A DNA stretch of 64,000 bases from Halorubrum amylolyticum (GTDB lineage Archaea > Halobacteriota > Halobacteria > Halobacteriales > Haloferacaceae), in NCBI RefSeq assembly GCF_004114995.1, contig NZ_SDJP01000004.1, forward strand, positions 21,510-85,509. The letters run 5' to 3'. The position numbers were made by a program, and so were the translations under genes. This document shows positions 50,701 through 59,216 of this stretch, piece by piece; position 1 is the first letter of the stretch; every line of letters starts with the position of its first letter. The notes beneath the pieces were generated by a model. The model saw only the letters and a list, made by a program, of their open reading frames with translations. It made no database searches and was not told the DNA's origin.

Positions 50701-52615
50701 AATCACAGGCATACGGTACGAGAACATTCGGGAGTTCGAAAATGTAGAACTCGACTTCGCTAATGGGTCAAACGACAACCCGCATCATATCTCTCTCGTC
50801 CAGATGCCGAACGGTACAGGGAAAACAACCACCATGAACCTGATCCGGACAACCCTCCTCGGCAAAGAGATGGATCAGGACGAGGTCAGATCCTACCAGC
50901 CAAGCGACTTCGACGCCATCGAAGGAGCATTCGAAATAGATCTCGTATCCTCCGGTGAACCATTCACACTCCGTCTCGAACTTGACTACGAGGTCGGAGA
51001 TCACTCCTACCGGCACATCAAACCAAAGGAAGTCGGCGGAGGAGACATGGCCGGACACTTCCTCCCCAACGAACTCAACAACGTAATCACTGAGTCCTTC
51101 GTCGACCTCTTCGTCTTCAACGGAGAACTCACTGAGGAGTTCATCGAAACCGGAAGCGATGAAGCCGAAAACGCACTCAAAATCGTCAACTTCCTCAACC
51201 GGTTGGAAAACCAGAAAAACCAGATACAACAGACTGTCCAAAATCGGCAGGAGGACGCCAGCGTAACCACCCAGCAAGGCTACCGCAACATCCAGACAAG
51301 GCTGGAAACAACAGAGGAAAAACTCGAAGAACTCCAAGAAAAAAGAGATGAACTGGAAGACGCCGTCGAAGACCACGAGGAGACGATCGAAGAGCTGGAG
51401 GAACGACGTCAAGACATCCTCGCTGAAAACGAAGAGCAACTGGAGAAAGACAAACGCCTAGAGCGCAAAATCCAGAACCTGGAGAACGAACTGGAAACCG
51501 CTACCAAAGACCTGTTGAGCACAATGAGGAAGCCCAGCAGGCTTGACGAAGATCTCAACGACGACATGGAGAAGTTGCTGGAGAACATGAAGATTATGCA
51601 GCTCCCCAAATCCACGTCGCAGGAGTTCTTCACCGAGCTTGCTGAAGGAAAGAACTGCATTTGCGGTAGGGAAATCCACGAAGAACACGAGCAAGAGATC
51701 CTGGATAATGCCGAGAAGTTCCTCAGCGAGCAGGATATCGGGGTGCTCAACTCGCTAAAGGACAATCTCAGGGACACACCGGACTACGAAAGCTTCGACG
51801 ACACCTTCGAAGAACTCCAAGAGAAACGAGACGACCTCAAACAAGCCGAAGAAGAGAGAGCCCGACTCGACCTTGATGACCCCAACCTCAACGAGAAACT
51901 CGACAAGATCATCGAGGAAATCGAGGAAGAGGAACACGCAAAAGAGGAGAAAGAGGACAAGCTCCGGCGTCTCAAAACCAACGACAAGAACGAACAAGCC
52001 GAGTTCGGCCTCGACTGGAAGAACAACATCCCGCTGTGCAAAAGGAAGCGTGAGCAGCGGAAAGAGGAGCTACGGAAGGCCAGTGGCACGGTCAACTTCG
52101 GGAAGAAAGCCGATATCCTGGAGGACATCTTCGAGGAATTCATCGAGGAATGTCTGAAGTCGATGAAGGAGAGTCAGATCGAGGAGACCAACAAGAAGCT
52201 TGAACGCATCCTCGGCCTCTCCAAAGTCCAAGTCGAAGACATCGACAACTCCATCAAAATCGAAGGCAGGGACGACATCTCTGAAGGCCAAAGCCTGTCC
52301 ATCGCCTACGCCTACCTCTCCACCCTGTTCGAAGACTCCGCACTCGACGTCCCCTTCGTCATCGACAGCCCAGCAGTCAGTATCGACTACGAAAAACGCG
52401 CAGAAGTCGCACCAATAATCTCCGACCTCTTCGACCAGCTGATCATCTTCGTCATCTCCCCAGAAAGAGAAAGCTTCGTCAACGAACTGCAATCCAACGA
52501 CATCCAGTACACCACAATCCACAAAACCGACACACCCGGAAAAATAGAGAAGCACCTCGACAAGGACTTCTTCATGGACTTCCAGTCCGAGGAAGAACGA
52601 CAGGAGGCTGCATAA
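50690..52615 (+). CDS. pbeC: SMC/Rad50-like ATPase, PbeC-like, 641 aa
   Basis: Walker A MPNGTGKTTTMNLIRTTLLG (near 39-47), two long coiled coils (about 170-300 and 370-460), a CICGREI zinc-hook-like turn (Cys323, Cys325) between them, and an ABC signature SEGQSLSIAYAYLSTLF with Walker B PFVIDSP (about 554-560). This is a second SMC-like ATPase beside DndD in the same locus. The start at 50690 overlaps the preceding gene by 11 bp. Name assigned by order. Confidence 0.75.
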   Translation: MDLKITGIRYENIREFENVELDFANGSNDNPHHISLVQMPNGTGKTTTMNLIRTTLLGKEMDQDEVRSYQPSDFDAIEGAFEIDLVSSGEPFTLRLELDYEVGDHSYRHIKPKEVGGGDMAGHFLPNELNNVITESFVDLFVFNGELTEEFIETGSDEAENALKIVNFLNRLENQKNQIQQTVQNRQEDASVTTQQGYRNIQTRLETTEEKLEELQEKRDELEDAVEDHEETIEELEERRQDILAENEEQLEKDKRLERKIQNLENELETATKDLLSTMRKPSRLDEDLNDDMEKLLENMKIMQLPKSTSQEFFTELAEGKNCICGREIHEEHEQEILDNAEKFLSEQDIGVLNSLKDNLRDTPDYESFDDTFEELQEKRDDLKQAEEERARLDLDDPNLNEKLDKIIEEIEEEEHAKEEKEDKLRRLKTNDKNEQAEFGLDWKNNIPLCKRKREQRKEELRKASGTVNFGKKADILEDIFEEFIEECLKSMKESQIEETNKKLERILGLSKVQVEDIDNSIKIEGRDDISEGQSLSIAYAYLSTLFEDSALDVPFVIDSPAVSIDYEKRAEVAPIISDLFDQLIIFVISPERESFVNELQSNDIQYTTIHKTDTPGKIEKHLDKDFFMDFQSEEERQEAA

Positions 52616-52616
52616 C

Positions 52617-53078
52617 ATGTCCTTCAGACTCAGCACCGAGGCACGGAGCTACTACCGGCAGATCAACGAGAAAAGTACTACTGGAGAATTTGATAGTCTC
52701 TGGGACCAGTACTACCTCTCCGCCATGGCAGGGATCAAAGACCGGAGCCGCGTCCCAGAGGGCGACGAACCCGGTGAAGAGTTCGTCACCGACGTCATCC
52801 AAGCCTACGACGACCAGAAATACGAGATCTACTCCACCCTCATAGTTGCGGAAATAGAGCGAGAAGGAATACCGTGGGATGAAAAACAGGAGATACAGGA
52901 CATGATGCTGAAAATCCTCGACTCATCCTCCCACACCCGGCTATCAGACTACGGTACAACCGTCCTCAACTGTTACGCTGAGAAGGGATTTCGGCTGATT
53001 AGAAGTGATATTACGGCTCCACCGGAACTAGACGAGTTTCTGGAACAGTATCAGAGCTTCCTTGAGGGTCTCGACTGA
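52617..53078 (+). CDS. pbeD: Unknown protein closing the defence cluster, PbeD-like, 153 aa
   Basis: MSFRLSTEARSYYRQINEKS and then helical segments (IQAYDDQKYEIYSTLIVAEI, LPDEF-like end LDEFLEQYQSFLEGLD). It begins 1 bp after the SMC-like gene and completes the four-gene set. Its end overlaps the truncated nucleotidyltransferase on the other strand, which marks the right edge of the island. Name by gene order. Confidence 0.68.
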   Translation: MSFRLSTEARSYYRQINEKSTTGEFDSLWDQYYLSAMAGIKDRSRVPEGDEPGEEFVTDVIQAYDDQKYEIYSTLIVAEIEREGIPWDEKQEIQDMMLKILDSSSHTRLSDYGTTVLNCYAEKGFRLIRSDITAPPELDEFLEQYQSFLEGLD

Positions 53079-53278
53079 TTTCCTTCGAAGTCCTGTTCTT
53101 CGAGAAATCCTGCGAATTTAGCCTTGGAGTCCGGCGCAACGACGATATCGAGGTCCATGGAGAAGCGAGCATTGAACGCTGAGACAGCGTACCCGCCGAC
53201 GAGAACGTACTCGTGGCCCTCTTGGGTGAGCTCCTCGAGCAGTTCGATGAGCGCGTCACTTCGGTTGTTGAAGCTCAC
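53051..53278 (-). pseudogene. Truncated nucleotidyltransferase (AbiEii/MNT-like)
   Basis: The first about 65 residues (YVLVGGYAVSAFNARFSMDL with DLDIVV) align with the 231-aa protein at 33393, covering the Gly-Gly and Asp-x-Asp motif. Then homology stops (after FLEEQDFE) and a 10-residue foreign tail runs to a stop. The C-terminal two thirds are missing. The break coincides with the end of the dnd-pbe island near 53080. The active site half is present but the protein is unlikely to be active. Confidence 0.78.
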
Positions 53279-53949
53279 GTCTGAGCCCGTTCGGTCTCTC
53301 GATACGTGACGCCGAGGTCAAGGTCGTCGTACATTCGGTCGAGCATCGCCAGCGCCGACTGGAACTGGGCGTAGTTCTCGTGCATGTACTCGATAGTCTC
53401 GGCCCTTGGAATCACCGGGTACCCCTCGACGTGCTCGATGTCGAGGGACGGCCTTAGCTCGAGGACGATCTGCAGCGGTCGGTCCAGCTCATCTCGGGGC
53501 TGTCGTTCGAATGCGGTCGGGAGGTCGAACGACTCGAAAAACGCCTCCCAAGCGTCGACGTCCTCCTCATGGACGGCCAGAAACAGTGGATAGTCGTTGG
53601 GCTCGCGACCGACCTGGTAGCCGCCCTGGGTCCACACGTAGACGGCGTCGAACCGTGTGAATGCGAACGGCCAGTCATCGAACTGCGGGATGACGTAGGC
53701 CTCCTCGATGGATGGTGGACTGACGCCGGCGCTGGCAGCGACGAGCTCTCGTGCTGCGTCCCTCACGCGCTCGTCGACGACTGAGAGGCCGTCATCATAG
53801 GAAACGTAGCCTGCCTCTTCCAGCCGATTGACGGCCTGTCTCACTGTCTCGTAGGGCGTGTGGAGGTGTTGGGCGACACGGCGGATGGAGTCACCACTCT
53901 CGATAGCGAGGATAGTCTGTGCCGCCGTGTCGTCGAGAACCTCATACAT
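53275..53949 (-). CDS. wHTH protein, AbiE-antitoxin-like family, third copy, 224 aa
   Basis: A paralogue of the proteins at 20591 and 34085: winged helix DSIRRVAQHLHTPYETVRQA, then SPPSIEEAYVIPQFDDWPFA and DAVYVWTQGGYQVGREPND. It overlaps the truncated nucleotidyltransferase by 4 bp, the same junction as in the intact pair. The ATG at 53949 gives the family start MYEVLDDTAAQ. It is intact although its partner is broken. Confidence 0.78.
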   Translation of the reverse strand: MYEVLDDTAAQTILAIESGDSIRRVAQHLHTPYETVRQAVNRLEEAGYVSYDDGLSVVDERVRDAARELVAASAGVSPPSIEEAYVIPQFDDWPFAFTRFDAVYVWTQGGYQVGREPNDYPLFLAVHEEDVDAWEAFFESFDLPTAFERQPRDELDRPLQIVLELRPSLDIEHVEGYPVIPRAETIEYMHENYAQFQSALAMLDRMYDDLDLGVTYRETERAQT

Positions 53950-54055
53950 CTGGTAGTTACCAATAATCCGGTAACAGCTAAAGGTCTTACTAGAAGACGG
54001 GGTAGAACGGCTCTGTCTGAGTTCTATCACTCGGGACTCTCCCATTGAATGACTG

Positions 54056-54420
54056 AAGAATGTAGATCTCATAGCCAATCTGCATAATGTGGATAATGTA
54101 GATAATGTAAATTGGGCTTCTTCAATTGGTTCGTGTGGGTGGCAAAGATTGTGATGAATGCGTATGAAATGCTGATTATCTAAATTATGTAGATTGCGTA
54201 GGGTCGACGGTGATTATGCCAATTGAGATTGTGCCAACAATCTACGTAATGTACAAAATGTAGATTGTGTAGATGGCGTACGCAATCTGTCTGGCACAGA
54301 ATTAAGATGGACGAGCATCATTGACCGCGTATGACCAGTGCAAAACGTACATTATCGACAAAACTCGCGCAACCTTCAACATCTACCCAATGTACATTAC
54401 CTACAAAATGTACAAAATCC
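54056..54420. repeat. Iteron region, probable centromere (parS-like)
   Basis: Many copies of short units such as AATGTAGAT, ATTGTGTAGAT, AATGTACA and their inverses occur here (for example 54060-54068, 54094-54110, 54186-54200, 54246-54276, 54345-54356 and 54389-54418). The region is AT-rich and directly upstream of parA. This is the expected place for a partition site that also serves as the parA operator. Confidence 0.65.
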
Positions 54421-54442
54421 GCTTCTTACGGGGTGCTGAGCT

Positions 54443-55315
54443 ATGAGTGCTGACGAGTTTGAAGGGCTCCCCGGAGCAGCTGTCTCGTTGCTCAAGGGAG
54501 GGGTAGGGAAATCCACGATCGCGCTCAACATCGCTGATCGACTCGCTGCTCGTGGCCATGAGACGGTACTATTGGATCTGGATAAGGACGGGCACATGAC
54601 GACCCAGTTGGGATACGACGATGCGTACGACCGAGATGCGAACCTCGGTGACGCCCTTATCGATGGTGAGGACCCCGAAGACCTGCTTATCGAGACGGAC
54701 TTCGGCGTTCACCTACTCCCGTCGAGTAACGAGCTCGAGAACGTCGAGACGAGGCTGAAGGACGAACGGTTCGCAGACGTGAAGCTTCGACGGAACGTCG
54801 TCGATCCGCTCATTCAAAACGGATACGACTACGTGATAATTGATGCCGCAGGCGGCCGTGGGAAACTCTCCGACAATGCCCTCATCGCCGTCCAGCGCGT
54901 CATAATCCCGCTAATCCCGCGTGCTGGCTCGATCAACGGCCTCAATAAGATGATTGAACGCCAGATCTCCCCAATCCGGCAGAATATCGGGTTGGATATC
55001 CTCGCAGTCACTCCGAATATGATTCGCGAAACAATGGGACAACGCAACGAGCATCGGACTCTCGTTGAAAATCTCAACCGGGAGTTCGGTTCATTCGTCC
55101 CCGAGTACGCTCGTGTGGACCCGGAGATCTTCGATGCCCTCGATGATTCGGAACGCACCATCGATAGTATTCCGAAGCCAGGGATTCGCGAACGGACCGC
55201 GATTTCTCGCGCGTTCAAGCAAGGAATGCCGGTCTCGGAGTTCGACGAAGATTGCGACCAGATCCCGAATTTCGATCACTTAGCGGACCTCGTGGAGGAA
55301 CACAGCCATGCCTAA
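54443..55315 (+). CDS. parA: ParA/Soj-type partition ATPase, 290 aa
   Basis: The deviant Walker A motif KGGVGKST (residues 18-25) with LLDLDKDGHMTTQLGYDD and YDYVIIDAAGGRG places it with ParA ATPases that move replicons to daughter cells. It lacks an N-terminal HTH. A partner gene overlaps by 8 bp downstream and iterons lie upstream, completing a partition cassette. Confidence 0.9.
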   Translation: MSADEFEGLPGAAVSLLKGGVGKSTIALNIADRLAARGHETVLLDLDKDGHMTTQLGYDDAYDRDANLGDALIDGEDPEDLLIETDFGVHLLPSSNELENVETRLKDERFADVKLRRNVVDPLIQNGYDYVIIDAAGGRGKLSDNALIAVQRVIIPLIPRAGSINGLNKMIERQISPIRQNIGLDILAVTPNMIRETMGQRNEHRTLVENLNREFGSFVPEYARVDPEIFDALDDSERTIDSIPKPGIRERTAISRAFKQGMPVSEFDEDCDQIPNFDHLADLVEEHSHA

Positions 55316-55793
55316 TGAGGACGACCGTTTCGGGGACGTCGCTGAACAGCTCAAACAAACGGAGGAAGGAGCCGAATCGGATGACGACGAACGTACTGAC
55401 GCCCAGGATGAACCGCAACCGGATGAAGAGATAACTACTGAGGACACAGAGTCGGAGACTGAGTCCATTCCTGAGCAGGATGAGGAGGATGTGGACGAAT
55501 CCACCGGTGGACCGGCCTTCTCCTTTGATGAGACCGATATGCACGGCTTCTATGTCCGGGAGGACACGTGGGATGGCGTCACCCGGATGCGATCATCGGT
55601 AACTGCTGCGTGTTCTATGTTTGATGTTCCCGAGTTTGAGGGAAGAGAGTTTCAAGATGCGTGTCTCCGGGTAATTGCGGACCACGGTGATGAGGTTGCC
55701 CTCCAGATCCTCCGGGAGCGTGGTATCGAAGCCGATGAGGAACGTGTTCAGGAAGTTGTTGAGATGCTGAGCGAGCAAGCTACGAACGACTAA
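55308..55793 (+). CDS. Probable centromere-binding partner of ParA, 161 aa
   Basis: The N-terminal 70 residues are highly acidic and disordered. The C-terminal part (YVREDTWDGVTRMRSSVTAA, FEGREFQDACLRVIADHGDE) is a small folded domain, possibly RHH-like. It overlaps parA by 8 bp, as partition adaptor genes do. It shows no ParB homology, so the role is from context. Confidence 0.65.
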   Translation: MPNEDDRFGDVAEQLKQTEEGAESDDDERTDAQDEPQPDEEITTEDTESETESIPEQDEEDVDESTGGPAFSFDETDMHGFYVREDTWDGVTRMRSSVTAACSMFDVPEFEGREFQDACLRVIADHGDEVALQILRERGIEADEERVQEVVEMLSEQATND

Positions 55794-56261
55794 CATTGGA
55801 TTTGGCTGATTTTCCTCACCATTCAAATTTTGTGCGCATTGTACATTATGCAGATTGTGTAGCAAGCTATCTGCTTGCAGTCTTGCGATTATTCTCAGAA
55901 CCGGGTCCGAACGGCGGTCGCGGTTTTAGTATATCGGTATATGGTTTATACCGTTGGTCAAATCCGAATTTCAGGGGATAGAACCCTTCTATCATCGGAA
56001 AAATGGTTATGAGATTTCTGTACTCGATGGTCATGATTACGCCGGTAATCACGACCACTTTGAAGTACCCTGCCGCCGTCGGTGAAGCACGAATGCTGCA
56101 ACCGGCTCAGAAAGACGCTTCCCCCAGGGTAGAGCCGCCAAGACCACGGTTCGATTTTACTATAACTCTCCACAGCTGTGGTCGGGCGATGGTGACAGAT
56201 GAGATTCGATATAGGACGAATGACCTCAACCTATATTAAGACAAAGCACGAATGGTGTGGT
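55794..56261. other. Intergenic region after the par operon
   Basis: No supported gene in 468 bases. It includes one more partition-type iteron cluster (55836-55862) and an AT-rich block (55927-55960). Confidence 0.55.
55836..55862. repeat. Iterons downstream of the par genes
   Basis: ATTGTACATTATGCAGATTG followed by TGTAG repeats the units seen at 54056-54420, on the far side of the par operon. It may be a second binding site for the partition adaptor. Confidence 0.55.
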
Positions 56262-56801
56262 ATGACCGAAGACAAATCAAACTCCGAGGGCCTGATGGAG
56301 CGCCAGACCACGGGTGAAGACCGTGTGCGGATGATCGCCCGGCAGCTGTCGGAGCCGCGGACAGCCAACTGGATCGCTTCCGAAGCGGGCTGGTCACACG
56401 AGCCGACCAAACGCGTCCTTGAGCGACTCGTCGACGACGGGGTCCTCCACCGCGACGATAGCGGGACTCACACCACGTACTACCCCGATTACCGCCGCCA
56501 AGCGATGCAGGAGGCGATGCGGCTTCGAGACAGCGGACACACTGTCGAGGAACTCACGGACCGTCTCGCCGATATGAAGGCGCAGATCCGCGACTGGGAG
56601 GACGAATTCGGCGTTGAATCGCCGAACCAGCTTCGCGGGACGCTCGCGGAGGAGTCTCTTGACGCCGACGAGGAAGACCGACGCCGCGAGATTGCCCGTG
56701 AGTGGGAGCACCTTCAGCGACGTATCAAGATTGTCGGGTTTGCCATCCGCGAATGGGACTTCCTCGCTCCGACGACAGAGCCTGCTGAGGCCAGCAGCTA
56801 A
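56262..56801 (+). CDS. Winged-helix protein with coiled coil, 179 aa
   Basis: The N-terminal wHTH (VRMIARQLSEPRTANWIASE, HEPTKRVLERLVDDGVLHRD) is followed by a helical region (HTVEELTDRLADMKAQIRDW). It resembles haloarchaeal sugar-specific-type regulators found with an unknown partner gene. It is 3 bp upstream of such a gene, and the recombinase follows, so the three form one operon. Confidence 0.75.
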   Translation: MTEDKSNSEGLMERQTTGEDRVRMIARQLSEPRTANWIASEAGWSHEPTKRVLERLVDDGVLHRDDSGTHTTYYPDYRRQAMQEAMRLRDSGHTVEELTDRLADMKAQIRDWEDEFGVESPNQLRGTLAEESLDADEEDRRREIAREWEHLQRRIKIVGFAIREWDFLAPTTEPAEASS

Positions 56802-56804
56802 CGG

Positions 56805-57266
56805 ATGTCGGTTCCACATCCAGGTGGTGACCCGAACGCAAACCTCTACGCCCAACTGAAGCGGGATGTCCTCGACAGGGTTCCTCAGATCACGACCGTC
56901 GAGTTCGTTCCCGACGATATCGAGGCCAAGCAACTGCGAGCGGTTTTCGATTCGGCCCGCCTTGAGGATCCCCCGACAGGCCCTGATTCGCCGGAACTCA
57001 CCGTCAAGTGGTATCGACAGGACCCCCACGATTGGTTCCGTATCAACTACACCGACCCGAACACGGGCTTTCACGCCGGCTGGCACCAGGACGAAGACCA
57101 TCCCGATCTCGGACACGCGCATTTCCAGTACTCAGCTGCCGATACGGAGGACCGCTGGGGGATCACATTCGCACACGAGTCTCCCTCCCTGATTCTCTGG
57201 GAAATCGTCGAAGAACTTCTTGAGGACGTCCGTCCGAATTACCAGTACGCGAGTGATGATTCATGA
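56805..57266 (+). CDS. Uncharacterised partner of the wHTH gene, 153 aa
   Basis: MSVPHPGGDPNANLYAQLKR, VEFVPDDIEAKQLRAVFDSA and WFRINYTDPNTGFHAGWHQD, with repeated His and Trp in FHAGWHQDEDHPDLGHAHFQ. The His-rich motif could bind metal. It is commonly found beside the preceding regulator type; a toxin-antitoxin-like relationship is possible but unproven. It overlaps the recombinase gene by 4 bp. Confidence 0.7.
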   Translation: MSVPHPGGDPNANLYAQLKRDVLDRVPQITTVEFVPDDIEAKQLRAVFDSARLEDPPTGPDSPELTVKWYRQDPHDWFRINYTDPNTGFHAGWHQDEDHPDLGHAHFQYSAADTEDRWGITFAHESPSLILWEIVEELLEDVRPNYQYASDDS

Positions 57267-58501
57267 CGCCCCGAGAACGCGCCGATCAATCACTCGCGAG
57301 TTCCTTCGAACGCTACCTCCAAGACAAGGGGAAAGGCCGCGGTGGCGACGGCGGGAACTACCGACGAAACGCTGCACGCGAACTCGAGCGGTTCGCCGAG
57401 TGGGCCGCCGGCGACCGCGGCGACGACGACTGGACCGGGATCGTCTCCGGCAACGTCGACCAGGAGCCCACCTTCGAGGACCTCGACGAACGCGTGTTTC
57501 GGGAGTACGCCCGCCATCTTACCGGCGATCGTGGACTCAAACAGAACACGGTACAAACCTATTATCGCTATATCTCTGCGTGGTGCGGGTGGTGTGTCAA
57601 CGAGGGGTACCTCGAAGCGCATTACGCGCAGCGGGCGAGTGCGATGGCGCCGCTGCCGGAGGACGACGGCCGCAAGCCCGGCGACCAGCAGGCCTGGACG
57701 TCGGAACAACGCCACGTCCTCACCCGCCACGTCGACGAACGGGCCCGCGACGCCGTCGAGGCGTACACGACACTCCCAGAGGATACTGACCCCCTCGACA
57801 AGCAGCGAGGACGCTATGCGGCGCTGAAGGCGGCTCGTGACCGGGCTCTGGTGTTCGTCCTCGCGTACACCGCCGTTCGGGTCGGGGAACTCCTCCGGGA
57901 TCCGAACGACCCGCGTCGCCGGGGCGTCCGCTGGGAGGACCTCTCGCTTGACGAGGGGAGTATGGATGTCTACCGGAAGAAACAGCAGTGGGACGCCGCC
58001 AGTCTTCCCGACCCGGTGATCTCGCCGCTCCGGAGCTATCGCCAGCTGATGGATCCACCGACGGAGCGCTGGCCGGTGTTTCCGACGTACGACCAACGGA
58101 CGCTCGCGGAGCTCGTCCGGGAAGAGCTAGCCGAACGAGGGGAACGCCCAGAAGCAATCATTGAACGCCGTGCGGAGTACGCTCGCGACCTGCTGCTGGC
58201 GCTCGATGTGGACATTCGGCCGCCGTCGATCACGACGGACGGCGCACGGTCGATTCTCCAACGACTCTCGGAGGCCGCGGAGATCGACATCGACCATCCG
58301 AAACACGATTATCTTGCTCCGCACGGTGGCCGTCGTGGCATGGGCGAGGTTCTGGTCCGGGCATTCGGATATACTGTGGCGGCCCGATATCTCGATAATT
58401 CTGAGGAGATGGTTCGTGAGCGGTACTCGCATATCGAGGCTGGTGAGTTAGGTGATGTCGCTACTGAGGCCCTTGAGGAGATCGATAGTGTACCGCAGTA
58501 A
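57263..58501 (+). CDS. Tyrosine recombinase/integrase, 412 aa
   Basis: An N-terminal SAM-like core-binding domain (about 15-130) precedes the catalytic domain with Arg206 (AYTAVRVGELL), His354 and Arg357 (HGGRRGMGE) and the nucleophile Tyr388 (RERYSHIE). It catalyses site-specific strand exchange and could integrate the element or resolve multimers of the replicon. No att repeats or tRNA gene were seen next to it. Overlaps the upstream gene by 4 bp. Confidence 0.9.
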   Translation: MTPRERADQSLASSFERYLQDKGKGRGGDGGNYRRNAARELERFAEWAAGDRGDDDWTGIVSGNVDQEPTFEDLDERVFREYARHLTGDRGLKQNTVQTYYRYISAWCGWCVNEGYLEAHYAQRASAMAPLPEDDGRKPGDQQAWTSEQRHVLTRHVDERARDAVEAYTTLPEDTDPLDKQRGRYAALKAARDRALVFVLAYTAVRVGELLRDPNDPRRRGVRWEDLSLDEGSMDVYRKKQQWDAASLPDPVISPLRSYRQLMDPPTERWPVFPTYDQRTLAELVREELAERGERPEAIIERRAEYARDLLLALDVDIRPPSITTDGARSILQRLSEAAEIDIDHPKHDYLAPHGGRRGMGEVLVRAFGYTVAARYLDNSEEMVRERYSHIEAGELGDVATEALEEIDSVPQ

Positions 58502-58534
58502 CTTATTTCGAGTGAGAGGGGTAGACCGTCGCGT

Positions 58535-59188
58535 TCACACCGCGTCGACGGTGAACAGCGAGTCGTCGCTGAGGACGACCTGTACCCGGCGGTGCCAGGC
58601 GTCAGCGAAAGCCTCTCGTTGCTGGTCAGTTGCCGATTCGTCGAGAATCCCTTGGAGGTTCCCGATTGCGGGTCCACCGTCAGGAACGTCGCTGACGTGG
58701 TAGGTCACTTCGACGGTCTCGTCCGTGTCGGTTCGCCGGAACCGGAACGTCGGGTCCGCCGTGTCCGGGTCGAACGCGTCGAAGCGCAGGAGGTCGCGGC
58801 GGCCGCCATAGCCGCCGGCGAGCCCGCTGAATCCGTCATCGCCGGTCGCGCCAGTCACGTACGAGATGATGCGGCTCATCACGCCGTACGCGGCATCGTC
58901 CTGCGGGCCGGCCGTCTGGACCTCGATTTCGCTCCGGACTGGATAGTCGTCGGGATACAGGGCGTCGAGCCCGAGCTGGACGATCCGATAGGCACCCGAG
59001 GCTGTCGGACAGGAGTGTCCGGCTTCTTTCACCGCGTCCCGGTAGGTGACGACGAACGGATCGCCCGGTTCGAGGACGCCGAGGGCCTCCGCGACGGGGT
59101 CGCGGATTTCGATCGGGTCGGCGTCGTAGTCGACCTGCCAATTGGTTCTCGTCTGGGTCGTGTCAGTCGCAGTCGAATTCGATGTCAT
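58535..59188 (-). CDS. FmdE-like protein, 217 aa
   Basis: YRDAVKEAGHSCPTASGAYR is like the FmdE domain signature (GHxC), where His and Cys would bind a metal. The sequence then has EIEVQTAGPQDDAAYGVMSR and a glycine-rich segment. It is the last gene of the operon that starts with the HMA protein at 61356 and the ATPase at 61136, so a metal-related job is likely. Family assignment is moderately sure. Confidence 0.62.
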   Translation of the reverse strand: MTSNSTATDTTQTRTNWQVDYDADPIEIRDPVAEALGVLEPGDPFVVTYRDAVKEAGHSCPTASGAYRIVQLGLDALYPDDYPVRSEIEVQTAGPQDDAAYGVMSRIISYVTGATGDDGFSGLAGGYGGRRDLLRFDAFDPDTADPTFRFRRTDTDETVEVTYHVSDVPDGGPAIGNLQGILDESATDQQREAFADAWHRRVQVVLSDDSLFTVDAV

Positions 59189-59216
59189 GAGTTGTGGTTG
59201 TGATCGTGTCTCGTGG

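Noticed and set aside
54056..54420. Possible CRISPR array in the TGTAGAT repeats
   Set aside because: Units are short, degenerate and unevenly spaced, and they lie in front of parA.
55796..55981. 61-codon open frame after the par operon
   Set aside because: It overlaps the downstream iterons and has no motif or ribosome binding site.
57263..58501. tRNA gene or att duplication next to the integrase
   Set aside because: No tRNA-like sequence or direct repeat was seen by eye on either side; a proper search was not possible.
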